Assembly: GCA_003542015.1 (NCBI GenBank)
Contig: DPLL01000541.1
Location: 1-7,804, forward strand
Source: Microcoleaceae cyanobacterium UBA9251
GTDB lineage: Bacteria; Cyanobacteriota; Cyanobacteriia; Cyanobacteriales; Microcoleaceae
Length of the DNA stretch: 7,804 nucleotides
Direction of reading: 5' to 3'
The number at the start of each line of letters is the position of its first letter. Position 1 is the first letter of the stretch. A model generated the notes under the pieces. The model was not told the DNA's origin and ran no database searches. It saw only the letters and a program-made list of their open reading frames with translations. Of the stretch, positions 1 through 6,304 are shown in pieces. The translations under genes were made by a program, and so were the position numbers.

Positions 1-5
1 GGGGG

Positions 6-2498
6 CTAGGGGGGATCTCCGGGTTTGAAAACACGCCCTAGCACAGATCGATCGTAAATCAACCAAATACAACCCGTACAAACCAAAGCCACAACTGAAG
101 GAATTAACGGCATCCAACCGCCAAAAGTCAACATGACAATACAACCTTGATACAAGACAAAAATTGCAGCCCCAGAAGCCATTCCGAACACTAAAAGCGA
201 TCGCCCGCGCCAAGCTAGCAAGCCACCACTCAAACTCGCCAGCCAAACAAAAACAGCATCTCCCCACTGCAATCCTTGCCATTCAGGTAAAACCCACAAT
301 AGAGGTCTTTTATCAATTACAGCACTGAGGATTTGACTAATCATGTGAGCCTGAATCCACACTCCAGACATTTTGCCGTAAGGAGTATCAGAATCCTCCC
401 TAGAAGCTTGCGAAGTGTGGCCGATCAGGACAATTTTACCTTTGACTAAATCGGAGTTTATTTTACCTTCCAATACTTGTTGAAGTGTCACTTTTAAAGC
501 AGGTTTTGGGTAAGCTCGATAGTTGAGCAATATTTGATTAATTCGCGCATCTAATTTTTGATAACCTCCTGTACGTTCCGCCAGTCTTTTGAATGTAACA
601 TCACCAACTTTAAATTCTTGGTTGTGAGTTATATTAATGTCTATACCTTGATTTTTCAAGAACTGCAAAGCCATCAGCCAACTGAAGCTGTTGGGAGTTT
701 TACAATTGTCAGTATAATCGGAAAGATTGGGTTCGTAGGATAAAGGTTGAATGCGAACGCTCTCACCTTTCTCGTTAGGTTTTTCGTCCTTGATTAAATT
801 GCTGAAACCAACTTGTTTGTTTAGTTGAAACTGAGAAAATTCTGGTGGTGGCTCGTGGATTTTGAAAGAATTGTAACTACATACAGTAATCAGATTTGGG
901 TTTTTTGCAAAAAGAGCAATTAAATCTTTACGCCCTGGATTTCTGGCTTGATAGCGGTGCATATTCAAGCCGATCGCTAAAGGTTGAAACTGCTCTATTT
1001 TGGCGATCGCCCTCGCTACAATAGCATCATTTTGAGGATAATCGTATTTGCCAGTATCGCTGTCTGTCACCTCTACAACCAACTGCCGCGAGTCAATGAG
1101 TTCAGCTTGCCGTTGGCTCATTAGTCGATCGAACGCTGCCAATTCCCACGGCTGCATCAACCCAAAATAACGCCCTACCATCACCCCAAAGGTACACCCC
1201 ACACTCGCCAATACAACCGCCGCCAAGCGCGAAAAAACCTGAACTGGTGGCTTGTTTGCGGGAGGATGGAGAGCCGGAAGGTCGATCGCACCTGCCGGCG
1301 AATCAGGCTCAATCAAAAAATCATTCCAAACAGGCGGAATAGCCCCCGGATGCTGCCAAATTACAGGTAGCCAACTAGCACAAGGAAACCGATCCTCCAA
1401 ACCCTCCAATCGCTGTCGCGCTTCCCTCGCTGCTGTATACAAAGACTTGCCCTTTACAAACTCCGTCAGAAAATATTTCAAAAATTCTTGAGCTACAAAA
1501 TCCGGCACCAACTCCCGCATTAAAATCATTTGCGGAATCATCTGAAAATCATCTAATTTCCTAGCCAAACCCAACCCATCGCAGCAGTTAAAAATTGCCA
1601 ATTGCAAACCCCCATCCACCGCCTTTCTCAAGCCGTACCACAATTCATCTATGGTTAAACTATCATTTGGATTAATATAAATTACACCTTCATCATCCTT
1701 AGTTTCGCCATGTCCGGCAAAAAATATAATATCCCAAGATTCTTCCCAAAGGCGATCGTTAATTTCCTGACGTGTGGGTTCTGATAAAAAAATTACTTTA
1801 GCATAGTCAGATAAATCATTCAAAATTTTTTCGTCTTCTGTGACATCAATCCCTTCACTGTGACCCAAAATCGCTAAAATTCTCACCTGAGATTTGCGGA
1901 CTGGTTGGCGCGGAAATTCCGATTCTATATAGTTTAATTTACTCAGCGACGGTTCAACTTGAGGGAAGCTTTTAAATAAATCCCACCGATGCCAAGGCAG
2001 CTTTTGCAAGTGCCGATCTTCCGTACAAATCAGCACCCTTGCTTCTTCGTTAATATTTAAATTATCTCTAATCAGCCTTTCCACATTCAGAAACTCTGGA
2101 CACTGCAACCAATCATTCAGCATTAGTGCCAGTTTTTCACCAGATTCTATACATTCCTTATGCAAAGATTTGAGCCTAACGCTTTTAGGTTTAATCCGAA
2201 AAGACCATCCTTTACCAGCAGAGCGAAAAGTGATATTGTGTTTGGGATTTGGGTGCAGCAATGGATAAATTAAACGCATATCTTTTTTTGAATGGCGGCG
2301 GTAACGCGCTCCCAGAGGTCGATATTTTTTCGCCCAGTGTTCTTCTTCAAAAGCTGCTAATTCTGGATTGGCGGGCAATTTTGCGGTTTCGGTAATGTCA
2401 ATCCAGAACAATTGATTGTTTTCCCCAATTTTTAAACTAATTCGGAAATCCTGCGTTTTCAAATTGCCGTCGAATTTGATCGCAACTAACTTATCCAT
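6..2498 (-). CDS. CHAT-CHASE2 membrane sensor with caspase-like domain
   Basis: 830-residue protein, complete, with ATG at 2498 preceded by a G-rich ribosome binding site (GGGGGGTGAG, 2501-2510) and TAG at 6-8. Residues about 1-395 are a cytoplasmic CHAT domain of the caspase/separase clan. The putative catalytic histidine is His263 in FFAGHGET and the cysteine is Cys306 in FNCCDGLG, so the dyad looks intact. Residues about 425-447 form a membrane helix, followed by a CHASE2 domain (about 448-735) that should lie outside the cytoplasmic membrane; its hallmark end is seen as KIVLIGHT, then SDTPYG, then GVWIQAHMISQIL. Three further hydrophobic helices follow (about 747-763, 767-788, 796-815) with a short basic tail. 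CHASE2 is known as an extracytoplasmic sensory domain, usually joined to kinases, cyclases or GGDEF outputs; here the output is CHAT and sits N-terminally. It is the last gene of the sigma-like/DUF1822 operon, 27 bp after the previous stop. Domain calls are secure; proteolytic activity, ligand and target are inferred or unknown. Confidence 0.93.
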   Translation of the reverse strand: MDKLVAIKFDGNLKTQDFRISLKIGENNQLFWIDITETAKLPANPELAAFEEEHWAKKYRPLGARYRRHSKKDMRLIYPLLHPNPKHNITFRSAGKGWSFRIKPKSVRLKSLHKECIESGEKLALMLNDWLQCPEFLNVERLIRDNLNINEEARVLICTEDRHLQKLPWHRWDLFKSFPQVEPSLSKLNYIESEFPRQPVRKSQVRILAILGHSEGIDVTEDEKILNDLSDYAKVIFLSEPTRQEINDRLWEESWDIIFFAGHGETKDDEGVIYINPNDSLTIDELWYGLRKAVDGGLQLAIFNCCDGLGLARKLDDFQMIPQMILMRELVPDFVAQEFLKYFLTEFVKGKSLYTAAREARQRLEGLEDRFPCASWLPVIWQHPGAIPPVWNDFLIEPDSPAGAIDLPALHPPANKPPVQVFSRLAAVVLASVGCTFGVMVGRYFGLMQPWELAAFDRLMSQRQAELIDSRQLVVEVTDSDTGKYDYPQNDAIVARAIAKIEQFQPLAIGLNMHRYQARNPGRKDLIALFAKNPNLITVCSYNSFKIHEPPPEFSQFQLNKQVGFSNLIKDEKPNEKGESVRIQPLSYEPNLSDYTDNCKTPNSFSWLMALQFLKNQGIDINITHNQEFKVGDVTFKRLAERTGGYQKLDARINQILLNYRAYPKPALKVTLQQVLEGKINSDLVKGKIVLIGHTSQASREDSDTPYGKMSGVWIQAHMISQILSAVIDKRPLLWVLPEWQGLQWGDAVFVWLASLSGGLLAWRGRSLLVFGMASGAAIFVLYQGCIVMLTFGGWMPLIPSVVALVCTGCIWLIYDRSVLGRVFKPGDPP

Positions 2499-2525
2499 TA
2501 CTCACCCCCCATTGATATTTGACGA

Positions 2526-3455
2526 TTATATTAAAAAATTTTCAGTCACGCTGAAATCGCCCAAAACCACTTTGACGCTAAAATGCTCTCCTGGTTCTCC
2601 GCTCATCTCAAATAGCAGATTGTCCGTTTTATTAGCTCTAGCTAGCATCAGAGTTTTTCCTTCATCGTCTAGGACAATTAACTGCAAGTCATGGGGCAGA
2701 TTTTTTTGACCGTTTGTGGGATAAACCTCTACGGAAATATCAATCTCCGATTCGTCAATTTTGCTCAATCCCACAACTAAAGCTACTTGCTCTTCCCCCC
2801 GCTCTAAGTTGAGTATTTTACCTCTTTTTGGCGGGAGAGTTGCTGATTTTGAAGCAGGGGCTTCTAAAAGTTGAGGACTTCTGAACGCCCACTGTAGTTT
2901 TGGCCCTGAATCGAACAGATTTTCCACTGTTTCCCAGGCAGGCTCGACAACATTGTAGAACCACTGACTGAGATTGACTGGTTTGAATGTGTCTAAATAT
3001 TCTAGCAGGTTGTCGATCGATTCCAACTCGCTGACTGCTACTTTTTCTCGATCGGCATTTTTGACAAATCCCAGCAACTTCGCCTCTTTTAGCGATTCCG
3101 CCATCTCTAGGACCACATAACCAATTCTGTCCGATCGCACTTCTGCGGGAATCGAGACAAAATCTTGACCGGGCGCTACCCACCGGCACTCCAATTTGCC
3201 AATATCTTTGACATCCAAATCCGCAACATCCATAAATCTCTGCACCGCCGGATTCCAAATATCGCTCGCCGCCAAATCAGTCTCTATTTCCAAGCATTGA
3301 AAGTAAAAATTGACGGCGTGTACGGCCAAAGCATTCAGGTAAACTTGTTTGGCTGTATGGGGATTAGTTTGTTGCTGACAAAGCTCTTGAGCGCTGCGGT
3401 GGGCCGAGGAGCCGATCGGAATTGTCAAAACAAAATCAACTGCTGTGTTATTCAT
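2526..3455 (-). CDS. DUF1822 family protein
   Basis: 309-residue protein, complete, ATG at 3455 and TAA at 2526-2528. It lies 30 bp after the sigma-like gene and 27 bp before the CHASE2-CHAT gene, so co-transcription is very likely. The N-terminal part (about 32-135) carries the pattern I associate with cyanobacterial DUF1822 proteins: KQVYLNALAVHAVNFY, IETDLAASDIWNP, DVADL, KLECR, then RIGYVVLEM and KEAKLLGF. A tryptophan-containing helix follows near 163-180 (LSQWFYNVVEPAWE), then a proline-rich linker (about 194-212). A beta-rich C-terminal segment (about 213-309) includes ISVEVYP, LIVLDDEGKTL and SGEPGEHFSVKV. There is no signal peptide or membrane helix, so it is probably cytosolic. No biochemical function is known to me for the family. 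The operon position suggests a partner of the sigma-like protein or the CHAT domain; that is inference. A possible ribosome binding site (CAGGAA) lies about 10-11 bases upstream of the start. Confidence 0.9.
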   Translation of the reverse strand: MNNTAVDFVLTIPIGSSAHRSAQELCQQQTNPHTAKQVYLNALAVHAVNFYFQCLEIETDLAASDIWNPAVQRFMDVADLDVKDIGKLECRWVAPGQDFVSIPAEVRSDRIGYVVLEMAESLKEAKLLGFVKNADREKVAVSELESIDNLLEYLDTFKPVNLSQWFYNVVEPAWETVENLFDSGPKLQWAFRSPQLLEAPASKSATLPPKRGKILNLERGEEQVALVVGLSKIDESEIDISVEVYPTNGQKNLPHDLQLIVLDDEGKTLMLARANKTDNLLFEMSGEPGEHFSVKVVLGDFSVTENFLI

Positions 3456-3485
3456 GATTTATCTATTCCTGACTGATTTAATGTT

Positions 3486-4160
3486 CTACAAGTATTCTCT
3501 GAATCGGGGCGTGAATTTGTGCAAACACCTCCTATAAAAACTGCTCAAAGTCGGAACTTTTACTCCGAACTCTTCAGCAATTTCCTGCCATCCCACATCA
3601 TCCCCTCTCTTCAAAAGTAACATTTGAAAATTGACGTGCGGGTATTTTTTGATCGCTGCGCTTTTGAAAACATCCCCCGGATCATCTGCTATCATCTCCC
3701 TGAGATTTGCTACAGATCGATCCGAGTCATCTTCCCCACCAAGCGGCGATTTATCAAAAAAGCGATCCAGCCGTTTCAAATTATTCAAAATAAAATCCAT
3801 ATCTTTGTAGTACAAAGTTTTAAATCCCTTCGGCCCTAAAACTTTAGGAATAGCTTCATTAATACAGCGTTTATTCATCAGGATATTTACCCACTGTCTG
3901 ACAGTACCTCTGCTGGGGTTGTACTTGTCAATTTCTCTGAATATGCACAGCATTAAATCCTGTTTTGCTTCAGTATAAATTTCCTCGTAAGTCTCGCGGG
4001 AAAAATCTTGCGATCGTGGCTTACCAACTATCTGGAATTGTTCGATCGCTGCATACAGCTTGCTCAAAGCGGTTTGCCGCTGTACAGTTTTAGGTTTGTG
4101 CTGTTGAGCTGCGATCGCCAGTCGCTCCAATTGCTCGTCAATTTCACCGTTTGTGCTCAT
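3486..4160 (-). CDS. Sigma-70-like transcription factor (small, divergent)
   Basis: 224-residue protein, complete, ATG at 4160 and TAG at 3486-3488, first gene of the minus-strand operon. Residues about 58-105 resemble sigma-70 region 2: an acidic helix (YEEIYTEAKQDLML), then FREIDKYNPSRGTVRQWV, matching the usual pattern of a helix ending in (F/Y)xPxRG followed by an aromatic-rich helix. A charged, gly/asp-rich linker follows (about 138-165). Residues about 176-218 look like region 4, with a helix-turn-helix: WQEIAEEFGVKVPTLSSFY, then RRCLHKF. The length and two-region layout are like ECF or other small alternative sigma factors, but the match is weak enough that it could be a sigma-like regulator and not a true sigma subunit. 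The N-terminal 50 residues are Gln/Lys-rich and unassigned. The ribosome binding site is weak (only GGA upstream). Role in transcription is inferred from the motifs; the promoters it reads are unknown. Confidence 0.82.
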   Translation of the reverse strand: MSTNGEIDEQLERLAIAAQQHKPKTVQRQTALSKLYAAIEQFQIVGKPRSQDFSRETYEEIYTEAKQDLMLCIFREIDKYNPSRGTVRQWVNILMNKRCINEAIPKVLGPKGFKTLYYKDMDFILNNLKRLDRFFDKSPLGGEDDSDRSVANLREMIADDPGDVFKSAAIKKYPHVNFQMLLLKRGDDVGWQEIAEEFGVKVPTLSSFYRRCLHKFTPRFREYL

Positions 4161-4326
4161 GTTTGAGATCCAAGTGTACTGATAAAAATTGTCTCAGACT
4201 ACTGTTGCAGCCGCCCGATTTAGGTTAATTCTCTCGCGTTTAGGGCGTTTTCCCGGTTCAGCCCCTCCTTAAAGCCACCTCCCTGTGTATTCCCCTCTAT
4301 TTCTCTCTCTGTCGCGATCGGGTATT

Positions 4327-4354
4327 TTTATGCAAAACTCAAAAAACTTTACAA
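4327..4354 (-). promoter_or_regulatory. Candidate promoter of the sigma-like/DUF1822/CHASE2-CHAT operon
   Basis: Read on the minus strand, TTGTAA (4354-4349) and CATAAA (4332-4327) are spaced by 16 bases, a fair but imperfect match to a sigma-70 type promoter. It would give a leader of roughly 160 bases before the sigma-like ATG at 4160. The -35 hexamer lies inside the HLR1-type repeat, a position that in known RpaB targets goes with repression. The hexamers are weak and other starts are possible. Confidence 0.3.
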
Positions 4355-4365
4355 AACTTTACAAA
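4348..4365 (+). promoter_or_regulatory. HLR1-type direct repeat, candidate RpaB site
   Basis: Two identical octamers TTTACAAA are separated by two bases (TTTACAAA-AC-TTTACAAA). This fits in every position the published HLR1 pattern (G/T)TTACA(T/A)(T/A)-NN-(G/T)TTACA(T/A)(T/A), which binds the response regulator RpaB and controls high-light genes in cyanobacteria. It is 188 bp upstream of the sigma-like start codon and 256 bp upstream of ATG 4621. It also overlaps the -35 hexamer of a candidate minus-strand promoter. The match is seen directly; binding is inferred, and AT-rich intergenic DNA can give such repeats by chance. Confidence 0.5.
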
Positions 4366-4418
4366 AACTAGGTAAATCTACGACACGGATTTTGACATGG
4401 ATACAAAGATTAACGATC

Positions 4419-4436
4419 GGGCGGGCTCTCCTGCCC
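4419..4436. repeat. GC-rich hairpin (dispersed-repeat type)
   Basis: GGGCGGG (4419-4425) and CCTGCCC (4430-4436) pair over seven positions with one G-T wobble around a CTCT loop. It is followed by ACCCCACAGACGA. Short hairpins of the form GGGCgGGC...GCCCACCCCACA are scattered through many filamentous cyanobacterial genomes, so this is probably a copy of such a dispersed element. No T-run follows, so it is not a classical terminator on the plus strand. Confidence 0.55.
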
Positions 4437-4467
4437 ACCCCACAGACGAAGAGCTGCTGAGGCTTAA

Positions 4468-4476
4468 TGCTATAAT
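4468..4476 (+). promoter_or_regulatory. Extended -10 element of the exported CHAT gene
   Basis: TGCTATAAT is a perfect extended -10 (TGn plus consensus TATAAT). No recognisable -35 lies 16-18 bases upstream (the sequence there is CGAAGAGC), which extended -10 promoters can tolerate. Transcription would begin near 4483, inside the hairpin at 4478-4492, giving a leader of about 138 bases to ATG 4621. Confidence 0.45.
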
Positions 4477-4477
4477 C

Positions 4478-4492
4478 GGGCGACGATCGCCC
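4478..4492. repeat. Perfect hairpin at the predicted transcript start
   Basis: GGGCGA and TCGCCC are exact inverted repeats of six bases around a CGA loop, beginning one base after the TATAAT. Depending on the real start site it could be an operator-like palindrome or a stem at the 5' end of the mRNA. The palindrome is seen directly; any role is inferred. Confidence 0.45.
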
Positions 4493-4510
4493 TAATTCCC
4501 ACCCATTGTA

Positions 4511-4531
4511 GAACAGGCATCCTGCCTGTTC
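4511..4531. repeat. Perfect 9-bp inverted repeat
   Basis: GAACAGGCA (4511-4519) and TGCCTGTTC (4523-4531) pair perfectly around a TCC loop. The sequence is of the common filamentous cyanobacterial dispersed-hairpin type (ACAGGC...GCCTGT). It ends five bases before TTG 4537, so it would occupy the place of a ribosome binding site for that codon, which speaks against TTG 4537 as the start of the exported CHAT gene. There is no T-run, so terminator function is unlikely. Confidence 0.6.
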
Positions 4532-4620
4532 AAGACTTGCAATTCTTGCGATGTCTATTAAAACCTGTTCCCACTGCTGCCACCAACCGCACCCTCAAAC
4601 GTACAGTCAGCAACAAAACA

Positions 4621-6039
4621 ATGCACTACCAATCCCAGCAGCACCGCGCCAAAAACACAATTCAGAAAAAAATTAAAACCGCGATTTTCTACTGTTTGAC
4701 AGTCATCTTTTTGTGCTGGAGTACCGGCAATCTCGCTACTGCCCAAAACAACGAAACAGAAGGACTAAACGGCTCCGAAATGAGACAAATTCTCGATCGG
4801 GGCGATCTCACCGCAGCCGTAACTAGAATCGAGGAAGACTGGGAAGAAGACTTTCAGAAATACTTTGCAGAAAATTTTTCAGGGCGATCGAAAACCGCCA
4901 CAGCGATCGCCAAAACCCTATCCCGCCTAGCAGTTCAAACTAAGAAAAAACCAGCTTTAATCTACGCCTTACCGCGCACTGACCAACTAGAACTAATATT
5001 AATATTGCCCGATCGACCTCCAATTCACCGCAGCATCCCCGAAGCCAAACAACAGAAACTGCTGCCAGTCGCCAAAGAATTCAGTAGCGAAATCACCAAC
5101 CCCATAAAAATCAACACCACCAGCTATCTAGAACCAGCTCAACAACTCTACAAATGGATCGTAGCCCCCCTAGAAACAGACTTGCAAATAGCAAAAATTG
5201 ACACTCTACTATTCTGCGTTGGTACAGGTTTGCGAACCGTACCCTTAGCCGCCATGCACGACGGACAGCAATTTCTGATCCAAAAATATAGCCTAGCCCG
5301 CATCCCCGCTTTCAAACTAACAGACATTAACTACGCCGATCTTAGAAACGCCAAAGTGCTAGCAATGGGGGCATCAATTTTTGCAGAAACATCCAACCAA
5401 CAACCATTACCAGCAGTTCCGTTAGAACTAAGTGCGATCGTCCAACAATGGCCCGGTCAATCATTGATCAACGAAGACTTCACCATCGTAAACTTGCAAT
5501 CCCAGCGGCTGCAACAAAGATACGGCATCATCCACCTTGCTACCCACGCAGAATTTCGACCCGGAGCCCCAAATAACTCCTACATTCAATTTTGGGACAC
5601 CCAGCTCGGACTCGATCAAATGAGAGATTTAAAATGGAACAATCCGCCCTTAGAACTATTAGTATTAAGTGCTTGTAGAACAGCGATCGGAGACAAAGAA
5701 GCAGAACTAGGATTTGCAGGTTTAGCACTCCAATCAGGAGCAAAATCGGCGATCGCCAGCCTGTGGTACGTCAGCGATGCCGGCACCCTAGCCCTGATGA
5801 CCGAGTTTTACCAATACTTGAAAGTCAGCCAACCAAAAGACCCCCCAATGACTAAAGCCGAAGCCCTGCGCCTCGCACAAATAGCTGCGATCGAAGGCAA
5901 AGTCAACATCGAAAACGGCAAACTGCGAACTGCTAGAGGCGAAACCTTCCTGCCGCCTTCGATTCCCCAACTGGAGGGCAAAAACTTATCTCATCCATAT
6001 TATTGGGCAGCCTTCAGCATCATCGGTAGTCCTTGGTAA
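4621..6039 (+). CDS. Exported CHAT domain protein (putative caspase-like protease)
   Basis: 472 residues from ATG 4621 to TAA 6037-6039. The frame is open upstream to TTG 4537, which would add 28 residues. I prefer ATG because it puts a normal Sec signal peptide at the N-terminus: basic KKIK, hydrophobic core TAIFYCLTVIFLCWS, and ATA just before Gln42 as the cleavage site. The TTG also has a hairpin in place of a ribosome binding site. After a helical segment (about 50-105) comes a CHAT domain (about 107-470), with conserved LRTVPLAAMHDGQQFLI near 204-219. The putative catalytic His309 lies in IIHLATHAEF and Cys352 in LSACRTAIGD; both are present. The end, HPYYWAAFSIIGSPW, is the usual CHAT C-terminus. 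I see no TPR repeats. It probably acts in the periplasm or lumen, or is secreted. From memory, similar proteins occur near two-partner secretion (haemagglutinin-type) genes in cyanobacteria; none is visible here. Substrate is unknown, and protease activity is inferred from the family. Confidence 0.9.
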   Translation: MHYQSQQHRAKNTIQKKIKTAIFYCLTVIFLCWSTGNLATAQNNETEGLNGSEMRQILDRGDLTAAVTRIEEDWEEDFQKYFAENFSGRSKTATAIAKTLSRLAVQTKKKPALIYALPRTDQLELILILPDRPPIHRSIPEAKQQKLLPVAKEFSSEITNPIKINTTSYLEPAQQLYKWIVAPLETDLQIAKIDTLLFCVGTGLRTVPLAAMHDGQQFLIQKYSLARIPAFKLTDINYADLRNAKVLAMGASIFAETSNQQPLPAVPLELSAIVQQWPGQSLINEDFTIVNLQSQRLQQRYGIIHLATHAEFRPGAPNNSYIQFWDTQLGLDQMRDLKWNNPPLELLVLSACRTAIGDKEAELGFAGLALQSGAKSAIASLWYVSDAGTLALMTEFYQYLKVSQPKDPPMTKAEALRLAQIAAIEGKVNIENGKLRTARGETFLPPSIPQLEGKNLSHPYYWAAFSIIGSPW

Positions 6040-6063
6040 TGTAGAATAGTTTTGAGTTGAGGA

Positions 6064-6114
6064 ATTGGGCCTTATAGCATTGGGCTAAGGGTATTGGGCC
6101 TTATAGCATTGGGC
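6064..6114. repeat. Direct repeat, two identical 22-mers
   Basis: A 22-base unit beginning ATTGGGCCTTATAG and ending CATTGGGC occurs at 6064-6085 and again, identical, at 6093-6114, a period of 29 bases. The ATTGGGC motif also opens and closes each unit, and ATTGG follows at 6115-6119, so this looks like a small array grown by slippage or duplication. No flanking sign of an insertion sequence is seen. Confidence 0.85.
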
Positions 6115-6240
6115 ATTGGATGCACAGCCTGGAAGGTTATTGGTAACAAATACAGGACTTAGGCATTTCAACGTAATTCTTTCATTAGTCGCGCAGCTCA
6201 GAATGACAGACACAATAGCTGCGTCCAGGACTGAAATAAC

Positions 6241-6275
6241 CAACTGACAACTGCCAACTGACAACTGACAACACT
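6241..6275. repeat. Heptamer tandem repeat (CAACTGA), STRR type
   Basis: Four heptamers in a row (CAACTGA, CAACTGC, CAACTGA, CAACTGA) are followed by a degenerate fifth (CAACACT). Short tandem heptamer repeats (STRR sequences) are well known in intergenic DNA of filamentous cyanobacteria. This copy ends where the candidate promoter of the next gene begins. Confidence 0.8.
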
Positions 6276-6304
6276 TGACCGATCGAAGTGATAAACTGTA
6301 AAAG
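6275..6304 (+). promoter_or_regulatory. Candidate promoter of the fifth gene
   Basis: TTGACC (6275-6280) has five of six bases of the -35 consensus. A weak -10 hexamer, TAAAAG (6299-6304), lies 18 bases on. It would place transcription start about 85 bases before ATG 6395. The -10 is poor, so this is a tentative call; read-through from the exported CHAT gene is an alternative. Confidence 0.3.

Larger units (their letters stand above)
4161..4620. other. Divergent control region between the two CHAT loci
   Basis: This 460-bp stretch separates the minus-strand sigma-like operon from the plus-strand exported CHAT gene and holds no convincing gene. Contents in order: a pyrimidine-rich block (about 4261-4310) that would be the purine-rich leader of the minus-strand mRNA; an A-tract and direct-repeat cluster (4331-4370) with an HLR1-type match; a GC-rich hairpin (4419-4436); an extended -10 element (4468-4476) followed at once by a hairpin (4478-4492); and a perfect inverted repeat (4511-4531). 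A TTGACA hexamer sits at 4392-4397 but has no good -10 element at normal spacing. Confidence 0.7.

Noticed and set aside
2416..2709. Plus-strand frame of 97 codons across the CHASE2-CHAT/DUF1822 junction
   Set aside because: It is antisense to two well-supported genes and has no recognisable product.
2818..3258. Minus-strand frame of 146 codons rich in Cys, Gly and Arg
   Set aside because: It lies wholly inside the DUF1822 gene in another frame and shows shadow-like composition.
4392..4397. TTGACA as a -35 hexamer for the exported CHAT gene
   Set aside because: Sequence 16-18 bases downstream has no -10 likeness, and the good -10 at 4471 is 73 bases away.
4537..4620. TTG 4537 as start of the exported CHAT gene (500 residues)
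   Set aside because: It would bury the signal peptide 28 residues inside, and the hairpin at 4511-4531 ends only five bases before it, leaving no ribosome binding site.
4551..4676. Plus-strand small frame of 41 codons with a Cys/His-rich start (KTCSHCCHQ)
   Set aside because: It overlaps the exported CHAT gene in another frame, has no ribosome binding site and overlaps the signal-peptide coding region. A leader peptide cannot be excluded but nothing supports it.
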